64,000 nt of DNA from Acrasis kona (GCA_026419775.2 JAOPGA020001721.1:35828-99827); one strand, 5' to 3'; numbered from the stretch's first letter, positions 30,238-40,548 are shown. Translations and numbers: made by a program. Notes: generated by a model from the sequence alone, not told the origin.

Positions 30238-31578
30238 TCAAACAATATTCTTTTTTATTTGTTCGCGAATATCTACAAGTTCCTTCTTACACTCTAACAT
30301 TAAATTATAGTACCGCTCCTGTTCCGACATCATCTCCCTTGCTGTTTTTTTGTAATTATAATATGTAGGGTCAACCTTAATTTTGATGTGTTCCTTGATA
30401 CCATGGGCAAGTACACTCTTCACAATATCTCTTGAAGCATTAAGTCTCTTACTTTCCTCCAGAGCATTTCTCGATGAATTTGAATCAGGATGTGTTTTTT
30501 TTAATGCAGCACGATAAGCACTATTCAACTCACTCTCAGTCGGATCCAACACTCTTCCAAAAATGTGAATGACTGCCTTTTGGTATTCCATAGTATAATG
30601 ATCAATGTCTTTATATGTTGGTTTGTAATGTTCGTGGTCCTTCATTGATGATTTTAATTGTTTAAGCTCTAACATTTTGTCATTGTATTTTGATGTGACA
30701 TCCTCTAGTTCCTCTTTTTTGTTATTTAGTATTTGTTTGAGTCGTTGTGCCTCCAAGTTCCTATCATTCGTCTCACGTACACCATGATTATGATAGCTGG
30801 TATTTGGTTGTTCTTGTATGGTGTGATTTTGTTGCTTTTTATTTGGTGGTGTTGGCGCCTCTTTTTGTTGTGGTTGTGATGGTTGCTGCTTTTGTGGTTG
30901 CTGTGATGGTTGTTGTTGTGGTGGTTGTGTTGATTGTTGTGTACGTTGTTGTGGTGGCTGTTGTATCGGTTCGTTTGCTTGCGGTGTGGTTTGTTGAAAG
31001 TATAGTGGTCGATTTGAAGGCTTGAGAATTTTTAGAAGTTCATTGTATGCTACATGAAGTTCTTCGATAGAGACCGTCTTATCAATTATTACTTTCTCGT
31101 TATTTGATACATAGTATCGATCGCGAAGAAGCTCGATTGCTGATTGTAACGTTGGCTGTGTTAAATTATGCTGATTGGCCTCACTAGGTTCTACGGTGAT
31201 GAATTTTATCTCGTCAACAGGTGGTGGAGGTTCGTCGTCAACTTCTATCGGCTCATGATTATTTAATCCTGATGCATTATTAAATGTAGTTTCATTTGTG
31301 TGTGTTGGTGAGGGCTTTCTGGGGGCATTATCCCTATAAAATGCTTCACTGTCAAACTCATAAGATTTTTGGTCATAGGTTTTGTTCAGGTCATAAAAGA
31401 ATACGGGGGGATTTACAACACCTCTCCTCGGTGTATTCTTCTTTTCTTTGTATTTCTGCTTTCGCTTCACCCCCATTTCAACATCTTCGTCCTCACTTTC
31501 TGTGTCATAACCAAATTCATTCTTTTTTCGCTTGTGGCTATTAGTACAGGCAAAAGGATTGTGTGCCTGGCTCTTCAT
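30238..31578 (-). CDS. J-domain protein with C-terminal HPD and Gln/Pro-rich linker
   Basis: A 446-aa single-exon protein. A basic/acidic N-terminus (KRKKNEFGYDTESEDEDVEM) is followed by a disordered half with a Gln/Pro-rich stretch (~residues 195-255), a coiled coil (~270-310), and near residues 335-395 a J-domain-like helix pair: LDPTESELNSAYRAALKK, then THPDSN with the HPD motif at about residue 362. Helix I is poorly conserved. The basic N-terminus suggests nuclear location. It would stimulate an Hsp70 partner; the client is unknown. Confidence 0.7.
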   Translation of the reverse strand: MKSQAHNPFACTNSHKRKKNEFGYDTESEDEDVEMGVKRKQKYKEKKNTPRRGVVNPPVFFYDLNKTYDQKSYEFDSEAFYRDNAPRKPSPTHTNETTFNNASGLNNHEPIEVDDEPPPPVDEIKFITVEPSEANQHNLTQPTLQSAIELLRDRYYVSNNEKVIIDKTVSIEELHVAYNELLKILKPSNRPLYFQQTTPQANEPIQQPPQQRTQQSTQPPQQQPSQQPQKQQPSQPQQKEAPTPPNKKQQNHTIQEQPNTSYHNHGVRETNDRNLEAQRLKQILNNKKEELEDVTSKYNDKMLELKQLKSSMKDHEHYKPTYKDIDHYTMEYQKAVIHIFGRVLDPTESELNSAYRAALKKTHPDSNSSRNALEESKRLNASRDIVKSVLAHGIKEHIKIKVDPTYYNYKKTAREMMSEQERYYNLMLECKKELVDIREQIKKNIV

Positions 31579-31626
31579 GACAAGTGAACAAGTAAAAAAC
31601 AGAGAACTTCAAAATTGGTTTACAAT

Positions 31627-32813
31627 TTATTTTTTTAACTTCCTCTCATCTCTGATGCTCCAAAAGTGTTCCATGCCCAATGCATCACAGACCTCACGTA
31701 ACGATACTACAACAGTGTAAAAGTACATGAATGCAGATAGAGCAAAAGTAATAGGAAGTGCAATAATCATTGGGATTCCGACCACATGTGAGATGGCTGG
31801 GATAACGGCTGGGAGTTGTCCTGTCAAAACACTCATGGTGTCAAGATTCTTCACAGCAGTAATTTCGTTGATAATTGTGCGGAAAATTGAATAATTCCAA
31901 GGTAAGGCTTCAATTGCGTTTAGTATCGAGTTGAAAGGAAAAACACTTACCTAAGGTTAGCATGCATAATGTGCTGTGGTTCTTGTAAAAGTCACCCAAG
32001 AATGGGAACCATACCAATGACAATGAGATCACAAAGAACAACGGACCGTATCCTCTCAGAGTGCTGTGAATGGTCTTGTTGACGTCTTTTTTGTAATAGA
32101 TGAAGAGTTCGTGGATGGAGTGGGCAAGAGACAAAACTGATGCGACGGATGCGGCAACGACCAAGAAACGAATAAAGGGGCTGTGGAAAAATGTTGGGAA
32201 TAAACCTGCAATGACCAAGACAACTTGTGTAATGATTAATGCTTCTGTGGGATTTGTTGGACCACCCCTAAAAATCATCTTGTTTGTAATTAAATGTTCA
32301 TATGTTGGTGAATGGAATCCTGTGAAACCTACAGCGCACAACACCAAAAGTACAATAGGCGAGCTGTCTACTGCTAAAACATACTTGCACATGCATATAG
32401 CTGTCAAAACTGTTACGCAAGAGTCCACTCCATGATCAAACATTTCGGTTGTAGGATTTTGGTACATTCCGACTCTCTTTCCTTGCATTCCGTCCAGGGC
32501 ATCCGCTGTTTGGTTATATAAACACTGCAGCTGCCATAACGAAGCAGATCGTTGAGTTTGAACACGATGTGATGTGGGCCCAGATTAGTGTTAAAACGAT
32601 AGTACCTAAACCAACCAATGTGACTACGTTGGGCGATATTTCTGCGGGTACTAGTTTGAAGAACACACCCCAGATCTTGTACATTGTAGGTGCGAATAAT
32701 GAATTATCAGTTCCTTGATAAAGGTAGTCTAGTAGTCCTTGTTTTCCACTCTCTGATACAAATGGACCAAACACGGAGGTTCTTGACTCTGTGATTTTAG
32801 GTGCGCTGGTCAT
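31627..32813 (-). CDS. Ethanolamine/choline-phosphotransferase-like CDP-alcohol phosphatidyltransferase, with an apparent frameshift
   Basis: Two exons, 31951-32813 and 31627-31907 (43-nt intron with ACTAAAC branch site), about 380 aa. N-terminal TM1 (EISPNVVTLVGLGTIVLTL) leads to YNQTADALDGMQGKR and FDHGVDS, the CDP-alcohol phosphotransferase motif, then several TM helices. The enzyme would make PE or PC in the ER. Near 32511-32520 the frame shifts: a TATATA run appears 2 nt short of what is needed to read AAAVFIYNQTADALDG continuously; no splice site pair repairs it cleanly. This may be a sequence error. The catalytic motif also departs from DGxxARx8Gx3Dx3D (GK replaces AR; Thr replaces Gly; one extra residue). 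Confidence 0.75.
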
Positions 32814-33073
32814 GATGTGTATATTTTGATTGTTTTGAAAGAAATGATTAAAAATAAATCTTTTATTATAACCCCCTCGCTTTTTTGGGCAAAATTAAGT
32901 GTGTTTTGTAAAACGGAAATTGCATGTCTGATACTAACGATTATATTTGCTATTGTTGTTGATCTCATTCCTGCCTCTACAACTATGATGAATCAGTAGT
33001 TCTTAAAAGTTAGCACTCAAACAACCAATGCTCGGTTGGTTTGGTTTGGCGCCAAATACATCATCAAACAAAC

Positions 33074-34552
33074 ATGTCTGAATCGAACGGAGCTCAAAAT
33101 GGAGCCCAAGATAAAGGATATCAATACAACGCGTAAGAAGAGAATCGAAATATACTTATCGTATACAGCTATGTACTTATGGAAGATGTATCAGAAAAGT
33201 TGAAAATCTTGAATTACGAAGAAAAGTTCAAACCAATCTCAAAGCATTATTTTGCTATTCAAAATAAGACCAACCAAGCCGAACAGTTCCACATGTTCAT
33301 TGCGTTAGTTAAATGGCTAGTTCTAGATAAACTAGAAGTAAGAGATTTTACTGACCATGATCAATACGCAGATCCACACAGCATAGCAAACGACTTATGT
33401 ATGTCACACAGCGTTAATCGTACTAAATTTTCCGAGTTATGGATTTAAAAAAGATTGGCGTAATATCTCCAAAAGAAACAGAAATATCACCTGTTAAAAT
33501 AAAACAGGCATATGGTGATGCCGTCTGCTTCATTCTGGATTCCATCACCCAGATGGTGTTGGATAAAATGAAATTTGATTTTAAGGAGCCGGCATTTCCT
33601 CAATCAATGATGTAATTAAACCACCACATACTTCATTATAACATCTAAAGATTTTCAGAGGATGAAGAAGTGGCAGATGAAGAACAAGATATAGACGATG
33701 AAGTTGATATTGCTGTTGCATCTGACGATGAGGAAGACTACGTAATCCAACCCAAAAGAGGAGTTACAATAGTAGACCAAGATGAATACGAAGCGTAACG
33801 TCTTGTTTTCTTTCCCTTCAATTTATTTTTATTCTCAGTCAACGGAATACTTTGATAGAAAGCGAAGTGAGTGCTGCAGAGTGGAAATTAGAGTTGGAGC
33901 AAGTTTCTTCTCAACTAGTAGTTAGATTAAATGTTGACCACAAGGATTGGAGGACTCACATCGAGAGCATGGGCGATCAAGAAAAAACAATAAAAGAACT
34001 TTTACCCTCTACAACGGAAGAATTAGAAAGAATAGCCGATGATATATTCAAGGTTAACGACCGTATACAAAAAAGAGAAGCCATGTTAAGTAGCGACGGA
34101 GCAATTGGTATGCTGGTAAGTTGAAATTCTTCAAACATTGAAATCACAACATTTGTTAGCTATCAAATTATAAAAAGAATCAAGATGAAGTCAAGTCGGT
34201 AAATGATAGGTTCAAAATGACCGAAAAGAGTATTTCAGAGCTTAGTAGTGAACTACAAAAGACAACATCAGAATTAGATGACATGAAGAATGCCATGAAG
34301 GTCATGAACAACAACAGTAAAGATGTGACACCTCTACAAGAAATTAAGGAATCTCTACATCGCATACGGGGAGAGCTTAGACAAATGGATCTACGAACCG
34401 GAGTGCTACAACATACACTACTTCAACACAAGATCAAAACAAGTAGAGCGATGAGCGCCAAAGGCCAAAAGAACGCACACAACCACAAGCATAGGAAACA
34501 CACTGGCTATGAGTTTGATCCGTTTAATGTAAACAACCCGGAGCATGATTAA
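33074..34552 (+). CDS. IFT57: Intraflagellar transport protein 57 (IFT-B complex)
   Basis: Six exons: 33074-33132, 33169-33398, 33437-33611, 33651-33794, 33839-34115 and 34160-34552, with introns of 36-44 nt and all phases checked, giving 425 aa. The N-terminal calponin-like region (YVLMEDVSEKLKILNYEEKF, then HYFAI...EQFHMF and CFILDSITQMVLDKMKFDF) and the coiled-coil half (AAEWKLELEQV, NVDHKDWRTHIESM, LRQMDLRTGVLQHTLLQ) match IFT57/Hippi along its length. An acidic insert is normal for the family. IFT57 pairs with IFT20 in the peripheral IFT-B2 train; its presence implies a ciliated or flagellated stage. Confidence 0.93.
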
Positions 34553-34629
34553 AAATAAATATATTTCTTTTAGACTGGTTTTCTTTTGATTGAATTCCTT
34601 GTTTACAAAAAATTTGTTGGCTTGAAGAG

Positions 34630-35574
34630 ATGGAGGAGGATTTGAATCTTAGCATAGATAGTCTCGTCAGGAATGCAATCTTTGTTGGGCAACAACTGTC
34701 TACAATCATGACAGAGACTAAACGGATTCATGATATTATTACTAGCAAGACAAATAAGGAGCAGGAAACATTGAATCGCTTTAAACTGGTGCAGGGCAAA
34801 ACAAAGATTAAGTTGAATATTGGGGGCGTTATATTCACGACGTTGGTCGAAACTCTTGCGGTTCCTGGGTCATTGTTTGCCACTTTGTTTAACGACCTAC
34901 GGGGTGCACCTCAAGAGGAGTATTTTATTGATAGGAACCCGGGTGAGTTTTTGATTATTTTGGACTTGTTGAGGGGCATTGATGTCTCTGCTAAAATTGA
35001 AATGTTGCCAAAGGATCGCGTGTATTCTTTAATAGACGACGCAAAATATTATGGCGTGCAAAACTTATTGCCAAGGGATGTTTTTTATGATAAAAAGAGA
35101 CCATACTCTGACCTACCCCTGGATCAACCGGAACCTCCCTCGAAGAGGTTGAGGACAGAGCCGACAAGGAACGACGAGCCTAACGACGGCAACAACAACT
35201 TTCAAAGGCGAGAGCGCTCATTTAGTCCTCCTCCTTATCCTCCGAGAGAGCCCCAACAACACGGAAATCACCACGAACACGAAAATAATAATCCGGTGGT
35301 GATGGTTTCGAATTTGAGCTTCGACTGCTCGGAACAAATGTTAAGGGTGCATTTTGGGAATTGCGGCACGATTGAAAAGGTTCGAATGCCAATATTCGAG
35401 GATAGTGGCAGGTGTAGAGGATTTGCATTTGTTTACTTTACAGACATTCAAGCTCGAGACCGAGCTTTGGAGATGTCTGGTACCATTTTAGAGGGTCGCT
35501 TGATAAAAACAAAGGTGGCGGAGCCATTGAGAGGTGAACGAGGCAATTCTAGGTACAATAAAAAACAATATTAA
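34630..35574 (+). CDS. BTB (KCTD/T1-type) and RRM fusion protein
   Basis: A 314-aa single-exon protein. A short coiled coil (residues 1-55) precedes a KCTD-type BTB fold (~58-155): KIKLNIGGVIFTTLVETL, FIDRNPGEFLIILDLLRG and DAKYYGVQNLLPRDVF. A proline/charged linker (~165-215) leads to an RNA-recognition motif (~222-300) with RNP2 VMVSNL and RNP1 RGFAFVYF. BTB-T1 domains oligomerise or bind Cullin-3, and RRMs bind single-stranded RNA. The pair suggests an RNA-directed oligomer or ubiquitin-ligase adaptor (inference). It starts 77 nt after the IFT57 stop on the same strand. Confidence 0.85.
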   Translation: MEEDLNLSIDSLVRNAIFVGQQLSTIMTETKRIHDIITSKTNKEQETLNRFKLVQGKTKIKLNIGGVIFTTLVETLAVPGSLFATLFNDLRGAPQEEYFIDRNPGEFLIILDLLRGIDVSAKIEMLPKDRVYSLIDDAKYYGVQNLLPRDVFYDKKRPYSDLPLDQPEPPSKRLRTEPTRNDEPNDGNNNFQRRERSFSPPPYPPREPQQHGNHHEHENNNPVVMVSNLSFDCSEQMLRVHFGNCGTIEKVRMPIFEDSGRCRGFAFVYFTDIQARDRALEMSGTILEGRLIKTKVAEPLRGERGNSRYNKKQY

Positions 35575-35741
35575 ATTTTATTTTGATTGTAATGCCCACA
35601 ATCATGGAAAGTCGAATGGTGAACCAAATGCTAATTGTTTATTGTTATGCGGTTGTCTTGAGATGATTAACAAATTAACTGAATTTCTGATAAACATCAT
35701 TGTTTCTTGATTACAGTATACAACTCAATGATATATTATTT

Positions 35742-37376
35742 TTATTGTGAGAGCGGTTCTGTTCCTTCAAGTTGTTTGTGTCCCGTGCGTTTGTCTCTTC
35801 TTATGATGACCAGATAGGCTTCGTCCAATTCGGACTTGACTGTCTTTGTGTCTCTGTCCAGATCGATGGTCATGAATTCTTCTACTGATGTGGATTGGAT
35901 GTTCTTCCTCAAACACTTTGACATGACCATGCATGAAATGGAGTGGCCACTTGTATTGAGTGCTTGAGTTGACAAGGCTCCGTTGACTTTGTAGAAATCT
36001 TGTGGAAGGTTAGGAAGAATGTTTATTAGAGAAATGTCGCTCAGGTCTTCGTATGGCAGGTTGAAGGTCTCATCAAAGGAGTTATTGGTCCTCAGCACAA
36101 CACCTTGACTATCCAAAACAAGAATGATGTCGTCAAGCGCATCAAGGATGTGATTTGTTTTCTCTTCACTCACCATTATTCTCTTGAACAAGGCCGTAAG
36201 TTTATTTTGATCCATGTTGAGTTCGCTAATTCTTCTCTTATTCTCAGACCTTATACGTTGTGATTGATAAATCCTAAACAAACCATAAAAGATCAAAACA
36301 GCACTAATAAAAAAGAACATGATGGCATTTGATGTAATCATGCCAATGTATTTTAACTGTGATGTTGAACTGATTACACCAATCATTCTTGGGTAGTACC
36401 CAAAATTGAATTCCCATACATGGCCCACTATCGTCCTGTTTATTGAGTATGTTATGGTAATGTCTTTTGGTTGAGTTTTCAGGATAGTTGGGTTCTTATT
36501 ATTCTCGTCAAGAATGCCAGGATCGGAACTATATAAAAAACTATTTGTTGTCCTATCAATAACAGTCAAACATATTTCATCAAATTTAATAAAACTATTC
36601 ATGCTGGTGATAAGATTATCCAGTTTTAATGCCACGGTCATGATTCCGCTTCCTAATCTAGTATTGTTCCTCTTTGTTGTCACATGATAGTATAAACTAA
36701 TGCCATAGTCACCAGTGGGCAACACGACTCTCTGTGACATACAAATGGACTTGGTGGAAATGGCACAATTTATTATATTACTTCTAATGGGGTCACTAAG
36801 ATGGTCGAACCCCATGGTAGGTATAGTGACATCATTCAGTGGATAAATCATTAAAGCAGGAAGATAAATATCCCTAACAGCTGAAGGTACCAATTTATTG
36901 GTGTCCTCATCTTGAACTTTAATGTCAAAATTTTTATAACCTTCTTGTTCTTTTTCTTTGATTAGGCTTTTCCTATCGTTGTTCGATGTAAAGTTCAAAA
37001 ATACTATTGCATATATGTACGGTGTCATATCGGAGCCTTCTGCAATCGAAACGGCTGAAAATTGTTTGAATTGATCATAAGTCACTCTCAGATCCAGTAT
37101 GCTGAACAAAAACGATGTCTTGGCCAAAGCAGACGTCCCGAACGATATCGTAGGGTCTCTTGTAAGTAAATTGTTGGTAACAATTCTCTCTAGTTGCTCA
37201 TACGGTTCTCTCCTGTCTGTTTCTATTTTAACTCCATAAAATGAGCCTAAGGACACTGCAATATTCGCTAATATTGCAAACAATATAAGGAACGCAGGTA
37301 TTAGATCTGTATGTTGTAATATGCACTTCTTGCCAATCTCGTTGGATGTCATGGTATCATCAAACTGGTTTTGCAT
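35742..37376 (-). CDS. CHASE-domain transmembrane receptor with PAS domain, no output domain
   Basis: A 544-aa single-exon protein. TM1 at ~25-48 and TM2 at ~343-368 bracket a CHASE-like sensor (~60-300): YIYAIVFLNFTSNNDRKSL, YKNFDIKVQDEDTNK, YLPALMIYPLNDVTIPTMGF, then DHLSDPIRSNIINCAISTKS. After TM2 come a coiled helix and a PAS domain (~405-490: ILDALDDIILVLDSQGVVLR). The protein then ends; no histidine kinase, cyclase or response regulator follows. In plants and bacteria CHASE binds cytokinin-like ligands and signals to such outputs. This one may act through a partner. Confidence 0.8.
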   Translation of the reverse strand: MQNQFDDTMTSNEIGKKCILQHTDLIPAFLILFAILANIAVSLGSFYGVKIETDRREPYEQLERIVTNNLLTRDPTISFGTSALAKTSFLFSILDLRVTYDQFKQFSAVSIAEGSDMTPYIYAIVFLNFTSNNDRKSLIKEKEQEGYKNFDIKVQDEDTNKLVPSAVRDIYLPALMIYPLNDVTIPTMGFDHLSDPIRSNIINCAISTKSICMSQRVVLPTGDYGISLYYHVTTKRNNTRLGSGIMTVALKLDNLITSMNSFIKFDEICLTVIDRTTNSFLYSSDPGILDENNKNPTILKTQPKDITITYSINRTIVGHVWEFNFGYYPRMIGVISSTSQLKYIGMITSNAIMFFFISAVLIFYGLFRIYQSQRIRSENKRRISELNMDQNKLTALFKRIMVSEEKTNHILDALDDIILVLDSQGVVLRTNNSFDETFNLPYEDLSDISLINILPNLPQDFYKVNGALSTQALNTSGHSISCMVMSKCLRKNIQSTSVEEFMTIDLDRDTKTVKSELDEAYLVIIRRDKRTGHKQLEGTEPLSQ

Positions 37377-37512
37377 TATTTTGACGGTTCACTTTTGCAT
37401 TGTGAGTTCCTTTAAACAAGCAAAATCAGGAAAAATGCGAACAGGTTCAGGTTCTTGTTTTAGACTTCTACAACAACTAAACTATTTTTAATAAAAGGTA
37501 AAAATAATTTAT

Positions 37513-38827
37513 TTATGACCGATCTGTGATTGACTTTCTCCTCATCTGCTTCAACTTTATTAACATACTGATCATGGCCTTGGTCCACACTGTTTCTTGA
37601 TCAGGTCTATATTCAACACTACACTCACCAATCGTACCAAGATCTTCGTCAATAGCATAATGGACATCATCTCTGGACGGTTTATTCTTATCGATAAATT
37701 TACAGTAATCACTCAAACAACACAAAAAGTATTTCATTGCAGTATTAAAGTTTAAAATGTTATGACGAGGTCCCTGATTATACAATTCATATTCCTTCCC
37801 ACTTTCACAATCCTTCATTTTACTTGTCTGACCCATTGGAATGATCCTGTACATTAAAAAGTCTACTTTTTCGTCCATTGACATTTGAAGCAATAAAAGT
37901 GAGCAGAGACCCCACGCCGCATTAATTTCCGACCATGGTGTTTGTTGACGAGGTAGCCGACCCAACTTGAGTCCATTAATCGTTCCAATCTTGACTCCAT
38001 CAAACTCTTCGTACCATATGTGGGCCCAGCTTGTAGAGTTGGAATGTTCCAAGCGTTTGTATTCTTCATCAAAATGTTTAAGCAACCTTTGGTTGGATAA
38101 CTTGTCGGCATGTGTGCTATTAAGTATGTCGTGTTGCTAATGGATGCTGTTAAAATAACGAGGAATTGATGTGTTACCTTCATTAGGACCTGCCAGTAAT
38201 TCTTTTCTTTACTTTTAAATGTATTAATTTTATTCTCAGTTGTGTTCCTTTGCTTGGCTCTCTTGTTTGCTTCGACTTTGAGGGAGAAATGTGTTTGAGT
38301 CAGTTTGGCTTCGTCTTCTTTTAATTTTCTCATCTTTTCTTTGTATTGTCTTTCATCTACAAAAGGTATGGACATGTCCTCAAGAACATATAAATTTTCT
38401 TCCCTTTGAAGTTGTTCAATTTCTTCGTTTAGGGACTTGATGAGTTCCTCTATGCACTCATTACACATGTTGTCTGGTACGGCATCTTTTGTTGATATTT
38501 TATGATTGCAAATGTTTGTTTTAATTTCCTCAAGTTCTAACTTCCTAACGTTGTTAAAATAGGTAAGTCTATCTGTTACTTGTTATCGTATAATGATTTG
38601 ACCAATGGGTCAGATTTTTCATTTTTGTTACTCTGAGATAAAGTTGAACTTAGAACACTATTCTTCACCACCACGAACGAATCAACAATGTTTTCTACAT
38701 TCATGGAGCCTACAAAATTTAGTGGTGCCTAGTTTAATAGCTTACTTAATACATCTGATTGGATCAGATCATCACTCTTATGACAATTAATACATGTGTA
38801 TGTCAGACGGGTCCCGTTTTTGTTCAT
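37513..38827 (-). CDS. ATG6: Beclin 1 / ATG6 (Vps30), PI3-kinase complex subunit
   Basis: Exons 38746-38827, 38580-38709, 38178-38544 and 37513-38136, with introns of 36, 35 and 41 nt, give 400 aa. An N-terminal zinc-ribbon half (TCINCHK) and a later NMCNECIEELIKSL match the CxxC motifs of Beclin. A coi­led coil spans ~90-200, followed by the C-terminal ATG6 domain: HIWYEEFDGVKIGTINGLKL, GRLPRQQTPWSEINAAWG, SLLLLQM, and WTKAMISMLIKLK near the end. It scaffolds Vps34/Vps15 complexes for autophagy and endosomal sorting. The protein is slightly shorter than human Beclin 1 (450 aa). Confidence 0.9.
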
Positions 38828-38958
38828 TGTTCTTACTTTACAAAAAATGCAGCTCAAGAAAGAAAAGTTGCGGTCTGCAAGCAGAGGCGATATTAACAAA
38901 CTGATTTATGGTTATAAGGGATGCAGTAATGCAAGTATATTAAAACAAATCAAAGAGT

Positions 38959-40548
38959 TTATTTTTGCTTTTGCTCTTCGGCAACAAGATTTTGTACAGT
39001 CTTAATGTATTCAAGCATGGCTTCCTCTTTCTTTAATCCCTCATATTTCTTCCATGCATCATATTTGGCTTTGGACTTCAAATCCGTGGAGAAGAATCCA
39101 GGTTTTGAGATATTTATATCTCCAACTGTGGATTGTTTATATAAGCCGTAAATTTTCATAATGACATCGCGTGGTGGAAGGTTTGACAATTTCACAATTT
39201 GAGCTTGTGCCTTGTTGAATGCTTCATCTGGTGTGTCTTTTGTAAGATCGATAGGTTCTGAAGTATCTCTTGCTAGAATCTTGTGTGCCTTAGCAAAGTC
39301 ACCTGAAACAATTGCAGCTCCCAATGATAATTCACCAGCAATTAGAACTGAAGCAAAGATTTCTGCTAGGGCATTTGCCTTTCCTGCTCCGAACAGACCC
39401 ATCATCTCTAAACATGCTCTTTGTGTTGGCAACTTCGTTCCACCACCAACAGTTCCGACAAGAATGTTTGGAACGGTAACGCACATGTAGACACCACCCT
39501 CTACTCTTTCTGTCCTAGCAAGACCAACATGGCATTCAGCTGCACAAGCTGGATCTTGACCTAGTGCTATGGACATAGCGGTAATAGCGTTACTGAAGTG
39601 GCAACTGGCTCCAATAGCTCCTGATAGCATCAAACCTCTCGTTCCTACACCAGTGGCTCTGCAAACTGCCTCGGGGCTGACGTGGAGTGTAGTTTCGAAA
39701 ACGCTGTCTGGAATTGTAACCTCGGCGATGACACGTTTACCTCTGACATAGCTCATAACTTGTTGATTACCCTTCTTATCTCCACTCATACCTCCCTCGA
39801 TGTAGTGAGCTTTAGGCTTAACGGGTGTGTTCTCCAAAATGTAGTTGATGATGGCTTCAGTAGCGATTGTCACAATGTTTTGGCCAGAGGCGTCTCCAGA
39901 GGTGTATACGCACTTCATGTGAACATCATTTCCTTCACAGGTGTAAATCACATCAATCAATCTACCATGTCTGGTGGTCTTCTCAGCTACAAACTTGTAG
40001 TTTGTAAATTGAGTGGAGCTCCACGATAAGAATTCTCCGACATGGATCAATGAGTAGAAGCTAAAGGCAGGATCTCTGTTGATACCCTCAAGTATAACTG
40101 CAGCTGTGCAACCTCCAGACTGGTTGATGACGCTAATTCCTCTGCTTATGGAAGCTACTAGAGCAGCTTCTGTTGTTGCAAGAGGAATGAGGAACTCTCC
40201 TTGAGCGTGCATGCCGTTCATGCGTAGAGGACCTGCAATACCAAGAGGAATTTTTACAGTTCCAATAAAGTTTTCAATGTTATCCTTGAACAAGTCTTGT
40301 TGAGACTCAGTTTCAGGGTCGAGCAAAAATCTTTGAATGTCAGCATTGAACGTCTCGGTAAAGGTAGATGTTTTGGCAGTTTCCTTGTACTTTTGGTTGG
40401 ATTGCACAATCTTCCAACGCTCATCTACTACTTTCTTTCCATAGCCTCTAGGGATTTCGTTCTTCACAACTGCACCCTTCTTGGGCTCCATCCTCTTCTT
40501 CCACTCTCCAGACTCATCTTGTTTGATTTTATCAACGAAGGTATTCAT
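38959..40548 (-). CDS. HMGR: HMG-CoA reductase, soluble, atypical cofactor motif
   Basis: A 529-aa intronless protein with no TM segments, so only the catalytic region. Landmarks are ENFIGTVKIPLGIAGP, TTEAALVASISRG (Glu127), a Lys258/259 region in EGGMSGDKKGN, GQDPACAAECHVG (Asp332), VGTVGGGTKLPTQRACL and GELSLGAA...AKAHKILA (His422), matching the catalytic Glu, Lys, Asp and His. The NADPH-binding motif, DAMGMN in class I and DAMGAN in class II, is DASGQN here (219-224). It makes mevalonate for sterols and isoprenoids if active; lack of a sterol-sensing anchor implies cytosolic, non-ER control. The stop lies in AATAAA. It may be of bacterial origin. Confidence 0.85.
   Translation of the reverse strand: MNTFVDKIKQDESGEWKKRMEPKKGAVVKNEIPRGYGKKVVDERWKIVQSNQKYKETAKTSTFTETFNADIQRFLLDPETESQQDLFKDNIENFIGTVKIPLGIAGPLRMNGMHAQGEFLIPLATTEAALVASISRGISVINQSGGCTAAVILEGINRDPAFSFYSLIHVGEFLSWSSTQFTNYKFVAEKTTRHGRLIDVIYTCEGNDVHMKCVYTSGDASGQNIVTIATEAIINYILENTPVKPKAHYIEGGMSGDKKGNQQVMSYVRGKRVIAEVTIPDSVFETTLHVSPEAVCRATGVGTRGLMLSGAIGASCHFSNAITAMSIALGQDPACAAECHVGLARTERVEGGVYMCVTVPNILVGTVGGGTKLPTQRACLEMMGLFGAGKANALAEIFASVLIAGELSLGAAIVSGDFAKAHKILARDTSEPIDLTKDTPDEAFNKAQAQIVKLSNLPPRDVIMKIYGLYKQSTVGDINISKPGFFSTDLKSKAKYDAWKKYEGLKKEEAMLEYIKTVQNLVAEEQKQK

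Noticed and set aside
30747-31025. Val-rich plus-strand frame
   Set aside because: Antisense translation of the Gln/Pro codons of the J-protein gene.
32505-32590. A spliceosomal intron to explain the phosphotransferase frame change
   Set aside because: Every GT..AG pair tried either breaks the downstream frame or deletes TM1; a 2-nt deficit in the TA run explains it more simply.
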